From NCBI RefSeq assembly GCF_007197775.1, contig NZ_CP041638.1, positions 992,001-1,056,000 on the forward strand: 64,000 nucleotides of DNA. The letters are read 5' to 3'. Source of the DNA: Thalassotalea sp. PS06 (lineage in GTDB: Bacteria; Pseudomonadota; Gammaproteobacteria; Enterobacterales; Alteromonadaceae). This document shows, one piece after another, positions 27,515 to 34,238 of the stretch; within the stretch, counting starts at the first letter, position 1; every line of letters begins with the position of its first letter. The notes beneath the pieces are model-generated. The model searched no databases. It saw only the letters and a program-made list of their open reading frames with translations, and was not told the DNA's origin. The position numbers and the translations under genes were made by a program.

Positions 27515-28099
27515 TTATTTTTGAAAAATAGACTGCTGGCCATCATGTGCGGTGTCAGATAACGCCTTGTCTAGCGTAGGTCTGCTTACACCGAGGTGTT
27601 TGGCCACTGTGACTTTCGTAACGTTCGGATCTAACAACATGGAATGCGCAAGTTGTATCTGTTGCTTGGATAGTGCAGGTTTGCGGCCACCTTTGCGGCC
27701 TCGGGCACGAGCTGCCTTCAATCCAGCCTTTGTACGTTCACTAATAAGCTGACGTTCAAATTGTGCGATTGACGCGAATAAATGGAAGACAAGCTCACCC
27801 ATTGCGTTTGTCGTGTCGATGTTCTCTTGTAGGCTCACGAACTGAATATTCTGTTGCTTGAAGCTCTCCATCAACTCGATCAGGTCTTTCAGGCTTCTTC
27901 CAAGCCTATCTAAACGCCACACCACAACTACGTCACCAGGGCGAAGGGTATCAAGCATCTTCTCTAGTTCCGGACGTTTAAGACTCTTACCTGTTATTTT
28001 GTCAGTATAAATCTTGTCACAACCGAACTCGCTTAAAGCATCACTTTGAAGATCTGTTAGTTGATCGTCGGTAGAAACGCGGATATACCCAATCTTCAT
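27515..28099 (-). CDS. Serine recombinase (resolvase/invertase family)
   Basis: 194 aa with all family signatures: GYIRVSTDDQ with catalytic Ser9, LDRLGRSLKDL with both catalytic arginines, FERQLISERTKAG, and a C-terminal helix-turn-helix (VTKVTVAKHLGVSRPTLDKAL). Enzymes of this size resolve cointegrates or dimers or invert segments. Upstream is a partial inverted repeat (28129-28200) and downstream are the iterated repeats, both possible recombination sites. ACTCCT in the + strand at 28104 (AGGAGT on the coding strand) gives the ribosome binding site. Within this element it may resolve dimers of the circular form; this is inference. Confidence 0.9.
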   Translation of the reverse strand: MKIGYIRVSTDDQLTDLQSDALSEFGCDKIYTDKITGKSLKRPELEKMLDTLRPGDVVVVWRLDRLGRSLKDLIELMESFKQQNIQFVSLQENIDTTNAMGELVFHLFASIAQFERQLISERTKAGLKAARARGRKGGRKPALSKQQIQLAHSMLLDPNVTKVTVAKHLGVSRPTLDKALSDTAHDGQQSIFQK

Positions 28100-28128
28100 A
28101 ATTACTCCTGTAAATTAAAAGGGGGTGA

Positions 28129-28200
28129 AGTTTACGTAGTTTTCTTTACTTGTTTCTTTACAAGGATTCGAGCAAAAGATACATAGAAACTACGCAAACT
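28129..28200. repeat. Imperfect inverted repeat upstream of the serine recombinase
   Basis: AGTTTACGTAGTTTT at 28129-28143 is matched in inverted orientation by GAAACTACGCAAACT at 28186-28200, with two mismatches and a 42-base centre. Position and arrangement suit a res-like site or an autoregulatory operator. Confidence 0.5.
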
Positions 28201-28206
28201 AAAGAT

Positions 28207-28232
28207 GTAAATTAAACCTTCGTTTAATTTAC
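28207..28232. terminator. AT-rich hairpin at the end of the 95-aa gene
   Basis: GTAAATTAAAC at 28207-28217 pairs perfectly with GTTTAATTTAC at 28222-28232 around CTTC. It overlaps the stop codon of the 95-aa gene. There is no long T-run, so termination is possible but not certain. Confidence 0.45.
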
Positions 28233-28516
28233 GTCTCGGCGACCTCTTCAACGGAATTAGCAGATTTACTATACTCTGACGTCATCGTGCGCTCTTTGTG
28301 TAGCTTACGTTTAAGGACAAACTCTTTGTATAGTGAGGACAGCGCCTCTTCGTCATATGTTAAGCGCTTATCGGCTTGCTGTGACTCGTAGCATTGCTTT
28401 GCTCGGCGTAAAGATGATTCCAATACTAAGGCATCGCCAGCCCGCTCTAAGTTTGGATAGACCTTTCCTGATTCCTGCTCAACTACGGCGACAACTTTCT
28501 TCTTAGTTTCCTTCAT
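28229..28516 (-). CDS. Hypothetical protein under a LexA box
   Basis: 95 aa, charged, starting MKETKKKVVAVVEQESGKV, mostly helical by composition, no recognised domain. AAGGA lies six bases before the ATG. A perfect CTGT-N8-ACAG box at 28581-28596 overlaps a likely -10 region (-35 TTGACT at 28615-28620 on the complement), so it should be induced by DNA damage. Its first codons and whole upstream region were duplicated into the helicase gene copy next to it. It may act in repair or in control of the element; nothing more can be said. Confidence 0.6.
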   Translation of the reverse strand: MKETKKKVVAVVEQESGKVYPNLERAGDALVLESSLRRAKQCYESQQADKRLTYDEEALSSLYKEFVLKRKLHKERTMTSEYSKSANSVEEVAET

Positions 28517-29423
28517 TGTTTTTCCTTGTTCATGTTTAATGTGAAGATCAGCGTTAGCGGATTTGGAAGCAACCCGGATGCTGTATATAAGTACAGTAAT
28601 GATGGGCGATGAAAAGTCAACCAGAAATGTTAAATAAATGTACGTTTCTTTTGCAGCGAGAGATTGCCTGCCGCACTAACAAAAATGTAATGAACGATTA
28701 CGGTTACAAGGTAACCGTATCGTTTGCATTCGAGAGCAACTGCATTAAGAAGCTGTTTCGTTTATGCGAATGGCTAGGATTCATCGTAATGTGCTTGAAA
28801 TCACGCTCAGAGCCAACGATATGAATTTCAGTTTCGGCACGGGTAATTGCGGTGTAAAGCCACGCTCTATCTACGATACGACCTTTCTTCAGAGCAATAA
28901 TTATCCGAGGAAACTGCGAGCCTTGCGCTTTGTGTAAGGTGATGGCATAGCCAAGTTCCATGCAATCGAGTATTGAATCATTTACCTCAACTCTCTCGCC
29001 TGTATCTAGTTCAACGACACCGTAGCATCCATCGCTGGCGGTCACGTCAATCAGCTTACCCAGTGAGCCGTTTTGAATGCCCGCCTCATAGTTATTTTGC
29101 GTAAACAGAATCTGATCACCATTTCGTAGGTTGCGATAGTAGTTGTATCCATCTGCGCCCGCGAACTCCATTCTATCCCCGTCTTTATTCGTGCGTGATT
29201 GAACAAGGTTGTTAATATCGGCGACCAGGACTTTTGTAGGTGCAATTACGCGACTATCCGACGGTGAATCAATGAATAACTCAGCACATGTTTGCGCAAT
29301 CAAATCCCCAGAAGTCTCATGAAACGTGATGTTGCCCGATGTTAAGTTAGTCGGGACTTCTTCTAGATTTATGAGATATGAATACTCTGGAATGCCTGTA
29401 GCACCGCTTTGACGTTTTACAAT
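28496..29423. repeat. 928-bp tandem duplication, copy 1
   Basis: Matches 29424-30351 at a constant offset of 928 bases. At least two single-base differences are seen (Asp against Gly and Glu against Gly codons in the helicase frame). It runs from within the helicase gene to the first seven codons of the 95-aa gene. ACAA-Y-TTTCTTC at the join matches the flanking sequence on both sides except one base, suggesting microhomology. Confidence 0.95.
28581..28596. promoter_or_regulatory. LexA box upstream of the 95-aa gene
   Basis: CTGTATATAAGTACAG is a perfect CTGT-N8-ACAG LexA site in an extended context TG...TA. It is 65 bases from the start of the 95-aa gene and overlaps the predicted -10 on the - strand (TTGACT-N16-TACTGT). 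Confidence 0.8.
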
Positions 29424-29444
29424 TTTCTTCTTAGTTTCCTTCAT
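28704..29444 (-). pseudogene. Helicase C-terminal fragment fused to the start of the 95-aa gene
   Basis: 246 codons: MKETKKK from the 95-aa gene followed in frame by helicase residues 502-740. It lacks Walker A and B (residues 374-382 and 441-448 of the full protein) but keeps the second RecA-like domain with GYAITLHKAQGSQ and WLYTAITRAE. It cannot hydrolyse ATP alone. It has its own ribosome binding site and its own LexA-controlled promoter, both supplied by the duplication, so a stable product is possible and could bind DNA or partners of the full enzyme. The simplest view is a by-product of the duplication. Confidence 0.85.
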
Positions 29445-30351
29445 TGTTTTTCCTTGTTCATGTTTAATGTGAAGATCAGCGTTAGCGGATTTGGAAGCAA
29501 CCCGGATGCTGTATATAAGTACAGTAATGATGGGCGATGAAAAGTCAACCAGAAATGTTAAATAAATGTACGTTTCTTTTGCAGCGAGAGATTGCCTGCC
29601 GCACTAACAAAAATGTAATGAACGATTACGGTTACAAGGTAACCGTATCGTTTGCATTCGAGAGCAACTGCATTAAGAAGCTGTTTCGTTTATGCGAATG
29701 GCTAGGATTCATCGTAATGTGCTTGAAATCACGCTCAGAGCCAACGATATGAATTTCAGTTTCGGCACGGGTAATTGCGGTGTAAAGCCACGCTCTATCT
29801 ACGATACGACCTTTCTTCAGAGCAATAATTATCCGAGGAAACTGCGAGCCTTGCGCTTTGTGTAAGGTGATGGCATAGCCAAGTTCCATGCAATCGAGTA
29901 TTGAATCATTTACCTCAACTCTCTCGCCTGTATCTAGTTCAACGACACCGTAGCATCCATCGCTGGCGGTCACGTCAATCAGCTTACCCAGTGAGCCGTT
30001 TTGAATGCCCGCCTCATAGTTATTTTGCGTAAACAGAATCTGATCACCATTTCGTAGGTTGCGATAGTAGTTGTATCCATCTGCGCCCGCGAACTCCATT
30101 CTATCCCCGCCTTTATTCGTGCGTGATTGAACAAGGTTGTTAATATCGGCGACCAGGACTTTTGTAGGTGCAATTACGCGACTATCCGACGGTGAATCAA
30201 TGAATAACTCAGCACATGTTTGCGCAATCAAATCCCCAGAAGTCTCATGAAACGTGATGTTGCCCGATGTTAAGTTAGTCGGGACTTCTCCTAGATTTAT
30301 GAGATATGAATACTCTGGAATGCCTGTAGCACCGCTTTGACGTTTTACAAT
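29424..30351. repeat. 928-bp tandem duplication, copy 2
   Basis: Second copy, containing the C-terminal part of the intact helicase gene, the LexA box at 29509-29524 and a copy of the start of the 95-aa gene. Near identity indicates a recent event. Confidence 0.95.
29509..29524. promoter_or_regulatory. Duplicated LexA box upstream of the helicase fragment
   Basis: Exact copy of the box at 28581-28596, displaced by 928 bases, 65 bases from the ATG at 29444. Confidence 0.8.
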
Positions 30352-31854
30352 GTCTAATGTCGTGTTCTTAATGGTCTTGCTTTCAACAATATCAGACAAC
30401 ACTTTGCCGCAACCGATTGGCGGGAGTTGATTAGGATCGCCCGTAAAAATGATACGCACTGAAGGATCGATATGTGTCACTAGCTTGTACATTGTTGGTA
30501 GGTCTATCATTGATGCTTCATCGATAACTAGTACATGCAATGGATCATCCGGTAACGGCTGGACTGGTTCTTGACGCAAGAAGGCCGCTATGGTCAATGT
30601 CCCAAAGCCAATCGACTCATGTAGGCGCATTGCTGCTCGGCCACTCAGGGCAACCGCATGTATCGTTGCCCCCATGTTTGAATAGGTTCTCAGAACTGTC
30701 CGTAACACGGTTGTTTTGCCTGTTCCTGCGCCTCCAGTGATACAACTGACATGATTTAGTATTGACGTTCGTACAGCCTCTTTTTGCTTATCCATTAAGG
30801 GGTAAGGTAAGTCTGCAAAGGCACGCGCCAAAGCAAACTCAGCCTCTTCATTAGACTGTGACTCTAGTTGTGAAAGGGCTAGCAAGCGCTTTGAAACGGT
30901 TGCCTCCATCACCAGTTGTGCTGTCGGATGATACGAGCCTCGCGTTGGGTCAATGACAAATTGACGAACGTCTTGTGCTGTCATTAATGCTTGCTTGATT
31001 AATTCAGAGTCTTTTAGCAGTACTCTAAGGTGTGGGATAATGTCATCCCGAACTGTGTACGTATGGCCTTTGTCTACTTCCTTACGGATTGCCACTTCAA
31101 TGGCGGCTCTTAAACGTCGCTCATCGGCATGAAAATCTTCCAAGGGTAAAGCCTCTGGTGACAGGGAGGAAGATGGCTTGTAGTCTACTTTAGCGCAACT
31201 CAGCGCCACCGCATCCACTTTTTCAAAGCTCATGCCAAAAACTGTCAAAATATACGGGTCGGCTTTGATAGCTTTTAGTGCGCTATCCTCGTGGTGCTTG
31301 AGTAAGCGTTGTTGAACAGATCCTGGGATGTCATGCTCTGTCATCCACTGATAGTCCTTGAGGTTCTTGTACTGTGAGAAGCCTTCGCGGAGCCCCTTGA
31401 GCGCTGCGGCCGTCAAATCTTCAATAAGTATTGCGTCGGTCGCTTCGTTGTCATTCATAGCAAGATCCATGAGGCGTTTACCGTGCTTACTCCACAACTG
31501 ACTGATTTTAGCGATCCCAATTCCTTTAAATTCAGGGCTTTTGGCGATAAAGTCTTTTAATTGATCTCCAGTTTCTGGCAGTGCACAATACATGTGCTCA
31601 ATATCTTTGTATCGATGAAGGTCGAATTTAAATCCGTTGCGCTCTTCTTTTTCAACAGTGTGCTTACCTGTCACTCTCCAGTGCTGACCAACGCTGGGCG
31701 CGATTATGTGCTGAGAGGGATCGTACTCAATCATCACTTGATGTCGTGCACTTGCAATACGATCATTTTCTTCAAGCAAAGGGATACCACGTAGTATCGC
31801 ATACTTATCTTTCAAGCATGGGATCGAAGTTATGCGAAAGTAAGCCGTATTCAT
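29632..31854 (-). CDS. RecD2-like SF1B DNA helicase
   Basis: 740 aa. The N-terminal 350 residues match the RecD2-type OB and helix-hairpin-helix-like region in layout; Walker A is GGAGTGKTT (374-382), Walker B VLVIDEAS (441-448), then TGDPNQLPP (motif III), GYAITLHKAQGSQ and AITRAE (motifs V-VI). RecD2 enzymes are 5'-3' DNA helicases in repair and recombination outside RecBCD. No RecB or RecC is present here. Its ATG overlaps the end of the coiled-coil gene by four bases, so it is translated with the regulator-like pair from the promoter at 32915-32942. In an element that carries recA, a repair helicase suggests a DNA-processing role. Confidence 0.85.
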   Translation of the reverse strand: MNTAYFRITSIPCLKDKYAILRGIPLLEENDRIASARHQVMIEYDPSQHIIAPSVGQHWRVTGKHTVEKEERNGFKFDLHRYKDIEHMYCALPETGDQLKDFIAKSPEFKGIGIAKISQLWSKHGKRLMDLAMNDNEATDAILIEDLTAAALKGLREGFSQYKNLKDYQWMTEHDIPGSVQQRLLKHHEDSALKAIKADPYILTVFGMSFEKVDAVALSCAKVDYKPSSSLSPEALPLEDFHADERRLRAAIEVAIRKEVDKGHTYTVRDDIIPHLRVLLKDSELIKQALMTAQDVRQFVIDPTRGSYHPTAQLVMEATVSKRLLALSQLESQSNEEAEFALARAFADLPYPLMDKQKEAVRTSILNHVSCITGGAGTGKTTVLRTVLRTYSNMGATIHAVALSGRAAMRLHESIGFGTLTIAAFLRQEPVQPLPDDPLHVLVIDEASMIDLPTMYKLVTHIDPSVRIIFTGDPNQLPPIGCGKVLSDIVESKTIKNTTLDIVKRQSGATGIPEYSYLINLGEVPTNLTSGNITFHETSGDLIAQTCAELFIDSPSDSRVIAPTKVLVADINNLVQSRTNKGGDRMEFAGADGYNYYRNLRNGDQILFTQNNYEAGIQNGSLGKLIDVTASDGCYGVVELDTGERVEVNDSILDCMELGYAITLHKAQGSQFPRIIIALKKGRIVDRAWLYTAITRAETEIHIVGSERDFKHITMNPSHSHKRNSFLMQLLSNANDTVTL

Positions 31855-32306
31855 CGCAATATAACCCCCAATTCATCGAAGGCTTCCCGTTGCTCTTTAA
31901 ATCGACGTAGATCACTTTGGGCTTTCTCCAACTCGCGCTCTAGTTCGTTAACTCGCGCTTTAAGCTCTGTGTTCTCGACTTCTAGCTTCGACGCACGAGC
32001 ACTATCTAAGTTGCGACGACGTTCAGTGTGATCATACTCTTTGGGCTCATTTCCCGGCTTTACGGAGTCTTCGTCTGCAAGTGGCGGTAATACACCTTCC
32101 TTGCGCAACCTTTCTTCTAATGCCCCTAAGGCTTCAGTAATCCGGGCGTTCTGACCGTTAACCACCCTCCTGCCGCAGCCAAGCGCTTTTGCTATTGCGG
32201 TTCGATTTAATTCGCCATTGCTATTCGCGATATCGATAAAGTCTTGGTTAGACAGTGATGCAGCCCAGGCGACGAACAATTCGTAATAATTTGTCTTTCC
32301 GTTCAC
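31851..32306 (-). CDS. HTH and coiled-coil DNA-binding-like protein
   Basis: 151 aa. Residues 30-55 look like a helix-turn-helix (LNRTAIAKALGCGRRVVNGQ), and residues 95-145 form a long charged coiled coil (ENTELKARVNELERELEKA). The architecture resembles KfrA-like and other plasmid or island regulators. It starts three bases after the stop of the resolvase-like gene and overlaps the helicase start by four bases, so the three genes form one operon. A role in regulation or DNA bridging is inferred. Confidence 0.6.
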   Translation of the reverse strand: MNGKTNYYELFVAWAASLSNQDFIDIANSNGELNRTAIAKALGCGRRVVNGQNARITEALGALEERLRKEGVLPPLADEDSVKPGNEPKEYDHTERRRNLDSARASKLEVENTELKARVNELERELEKAQSDLRRFKEQREAFDELGVILR

Positions 32307-32309
32307 TTA

Positions 32310-32879
32310 TTATCCTTTCTTCTTAATATCGTACACAGTAGGTCTAGAAATATTATTTTCTCGCGCAATCTCGGATACAGTCATATCCCCTTGGCGCAGT
32401 TGCTTCATAACATTGTTGATGACCTCTTTTTTTATCGTTTTCGGCCTCCCCATGTGCTTACCTTGCTCCCTTGCTTTGACTCTACCTTCTGCGGTGCGCC
32501 TATTTAGGAGAGTTAATTCAAGTTCAGAGAAAACAGATAACAACTCAACAAAAGTGCTGAGCGGTATTTTGCTGGTAGAGCTATCAAAAGAATTATCGAG
32601 AACTTTGAGTGAGGCCCTTTTCTTATGAATGCTTGTCATTGAAGACAACACAGAAGATAGAGACACACCCAACTTGTCGAGACTGGTGATCACAACAACG
32701 TCATCTTTGCGCAGATACTCAAGGAGAGCGCTGACGGCGTCTTCATTGGAAGGTGTTGTCGAGTTAGGTTGAGCATAAAAGACTCTCTCACAATCATATG
32801 TTTCGAGAACAGACAACTGGTCTGTTAAGTACTTTTGTTCTGAGCTAACTCTTGCGAAGCCAATCTTTGACAATTTCAA
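32310..32879 (-). CDS. Serine recombinase homologue lacking catalytic arginines
   Basis: 189 aa, aligned end to end with the active enzyme at 27515. It keeps GFARVSSEQ, including the serine, and the C-terminal HTH (MTVSEIARENNISRPTVYDIK), but SLDKLGVSLSSV replaces LDRLGRSLKDL, so the two arginines that position the phosphate are Lys and Val. It should bind DNA but probably cannot recombine it. It is first in the operon with the coiled-coil protein and helicase, behind a strong promoter, which suits a site-specific regulator or an accessory subunit. Catalysis with other residues is not excluded. Confidence 0.8.
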   Translation of the reverse strand: MKLSKIGFARVSSEQKYLTDQLSVLETYDCERVFYAQPNSTTPSNEDAVSALLEYLRKDDVVVITSLDKLGVSLSSVLSSMTSIHKKRASLKVLDNSFDSSTSKIPLSTFVELLSVFSELELTLLNRRTAEGRVKAREQGKHMGRPKTIKKEVINNVMKQLRQGDMTVSEIARENNISRPTVYDIKKKG

Positions 32880-32914
32880 ACCTTAAAGTGTAAATAAAAT
32901 CGAGAATTATCTAC

Positions 32915-32942
32915 ATTCTAGCGAGCGAAAAAGATTTGTCAA
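32915..32942 (-). promoter_or_regulatory. Strong leftward promoter of the resolvase-like/helicase operon
   Basis: Read on the complement: TTGACA (complement of 32937-32942), a 16-base spacer and TAGAAT (complement of 32915-32920). It lies 36 bases from the ATG of the 189-aa gene. No LexA box overlaps it. Confidence 0.75.
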
Positions 32943-32946
32943 GTGT

Positions 32947-32975
32947 TTGCATACTCCACCGTAGTATCGTAATTT
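32947..32975 (+). promoter_or_regulatory. Possible outward-facing promoter at the right end
   Basis: TTGCAT (32947-32952), 17 bases, TAATTT (32970-32975). It points out of the element to the right. In the integrated form it would read the 3' recA fragment; in a circle it would read the left end and the element recA. The -10 is imperfect, so confidence is limited. Confidence 0.4.
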
Positions 32976-32996
32976 TAAGTAAATAGGAATTTGAAA

Positions 32997-33053
32997 ATGA
33001 CTCGCATCAAAAACAAAACAACTTCGGAATGGACCAAAACACCCCCTTTTTAG
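32997..33053 (+). CDS. 18-codon leader-like ORF at the right end
   Basis: ATG with AGGA eight bases upstream; encodes [18 protein letters not shown] and stops at TAG five bases before the terminal repeat. It spans the right subterminal repeat (33021-33035). It is not in frame with the recA fragment. It may only be chance. Confidence 0.25.
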   Translation: MTRIKNKTTSEWTKTPPF

Positions 33054-33070
33054 ACCCCCGTTATTAATTT
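33021..33070. repeat. Right end: subterminal repeat, terminal inverted repeat and AATTT
   Basis: ACTTCGGAATGGACC (33021-33035) is the inverted form of the left AGTCCACTCCGAAGT with two differences. CCGTTATTAA (33058-33067) inverts the left TTAATAACGG. AATTT (33066-33070) repeats the left core. The inner repeat is 22 bases from the terminal one here and 10 bases at the left, so the ends are not symmetrical. Confidence 0.8.
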
Positions 33071-33909
33071 ACGGTCCGGAATCCAGTGGTAAAACAACCC
33101 TGACATTGGAAGTTATTGCTGAAGCACAACGCAACGGTAAGGTTTGTGCGTTCGTAGATGCTGAGCACGCGCTTGACCCAATCTATGCGGAAAAACTTGG
33201 TGTTAACATTAATGACCTATTAGTTTCCCAGCCAGACACCGGTGAGCAGGCGTTGGAAATTTGTGACATGCTGACTCGCTCTGGCGCTGTCGATGTTATC
33301 GTTGTTGACTCCGTAGCTGCACTTACACCAAAAGCCGAGATTGAAGGCGACATGGGCGATAGCCACATGGGTCTGCAAGCACGTATGCTATCTCAGGCGA
33401 TGCGTAAATTAACGGGTAACCTTAAGCAATCTAACACCATGCTTATTTTCATTAACCAGATTCGTATGAAGATTGGTGTTATGTTTGGTAACCCTGAAAC
33501 CACAACTGGTGGTAACGCACTGAAGTTCTACGCATCTGTTCGTCTTGATATCCGCCGTATTGGCGCGGTTAAAGAAGGTGATGAAATCACCGGTAACGAA
33601 ACCCGCGTGAAAGTCGTTAAGAACAAAATTGCACCTCCGTTTAAGCAGGCTGAGTTCCAAATTCTTTACGGTGAAGGTGTTAACAACCTAGGCGAGCTAA
33701 TCGATTTAGGTGTTAAGCACAAGTTGGTAGAAAAGGCAGGTGCTTGGTACAGCTGTAATGGCGAACGTATTGGCCAGGGTAAAGCAAATGCTTGTAAATA
33801 CCTGGCGGAAAACCCGGCAATGGCGAAGGACATCGACACCAAACTACGTGCTATGTTGCTTACCGTAAACCAAGCTAGCGAAGAACAAGAAGCTGAAGCC
33901 GAAGAATAA
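33067..33909 (+). pseudogene. recA: Host recA, 3' fragment
   Basis: Continues host RecA from ATT TAC GGT CCG GAA TCC AGT GGT AAA ACA ([10 protein letters not shown]), through both DNA-binding loops, to the acidic C-terminus EAEAEE. It contains the ATPase core but lacks the first 62 residues, including the N-terminal polymerisation helix, and has no normal start; a TTG at 33106 is within the Walker A region. It is unlikely to be functional. Its coding quality remains high with no stop or frameshift, which means the insertion is recent or the gene is regularly restored by excision. Confidence 0.95.
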
Positions 33910-33937
33910 CTTCTCCCCAAAGCTTCTGCAAAATAAT

Positions 33938-33966
33938 AAAAAGCCGCTCAAATGAGCGGCTTTTTG
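33938..33966 (+). terminator. recA terminator
   Basis: AAAAGCCGCTCA and TGAGCGGCTTTTT form a strong hairpin with a T-run, 30 bases after the recA stop. This native terminator is now separated from the native promoter by the element. Confidence 0.9.
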
Positions 33967-34238
33967 CTTTTACTATTCAAAAATATATCTAACTGAAAAA
34001 TGAACTTTGCCTAGTCGTTTATGGATATAAGATTGGAATACAAGACTATGAATTACAGGCTCGTAAAATTAAGTCAGTGCTGTGTAACAGCTATAAGCTA
34101 TAAGATGTAAAACCAGCATTGATAATCGCGTGGTGGGAAAGAGTAGGGGGGAATATATCCAGCTTATTGCTGGGAGAGGGAAGAAAATGCGCCACACCCA
34201 CAAGGAGAAGCGTAGCGCATTTATTATTTCGGTGAGCC
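33967..34238. other. Intergenic region after recA
   Basis: 272 bases without a convincing gene. AAATGCGC at 34185-34192 is inverted at 34215-34222 and could end the S9 peptidase transcript from the right, but there is no good T-run. Confidence 0.4.

Larger units (their letters stand above)
16465..33065. mobile_element. Integrative element inserted in recA, carrying its own recA
   Basis: About 16.6 kb between the two halves of host recA. Both ends carry AATTT (16460-16464 and 33066-33070), and TTAATAACGG at the left end is inverted at the right end. Subterminal copies of a GTCCAYTCCGAA motif lie inside both ends. Contents: recA, a four-gene recombination operon, a structured intergenic stretch, small cargo genes, a serine recombinase, an SOS-linked helicase region and a regulator-like pair. 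The layout has points in common with Tn554-type TnpA/B/C modules and other multi-recombinase islands, but I cannot place it in a named family without a search. Insertion in recA with a replacement recA has a remembered precedent in Vibrio cholerae. Confidence 0.93.

Noticed and set aside
28609..29752. Two identical 71-codon + strand frames at 28609 and 29537
   Set aside because: They are shadows of the duplicated helicase 3' end and intergenic region, with no ribosome binding site; their identity reflects the 928-bp duplication.
28496..30351. Repeat as CRISPR or transposon ends
   Set aside because: Only two long direct copies, no spacers, no terminal inverted repeats and no transposase inside.
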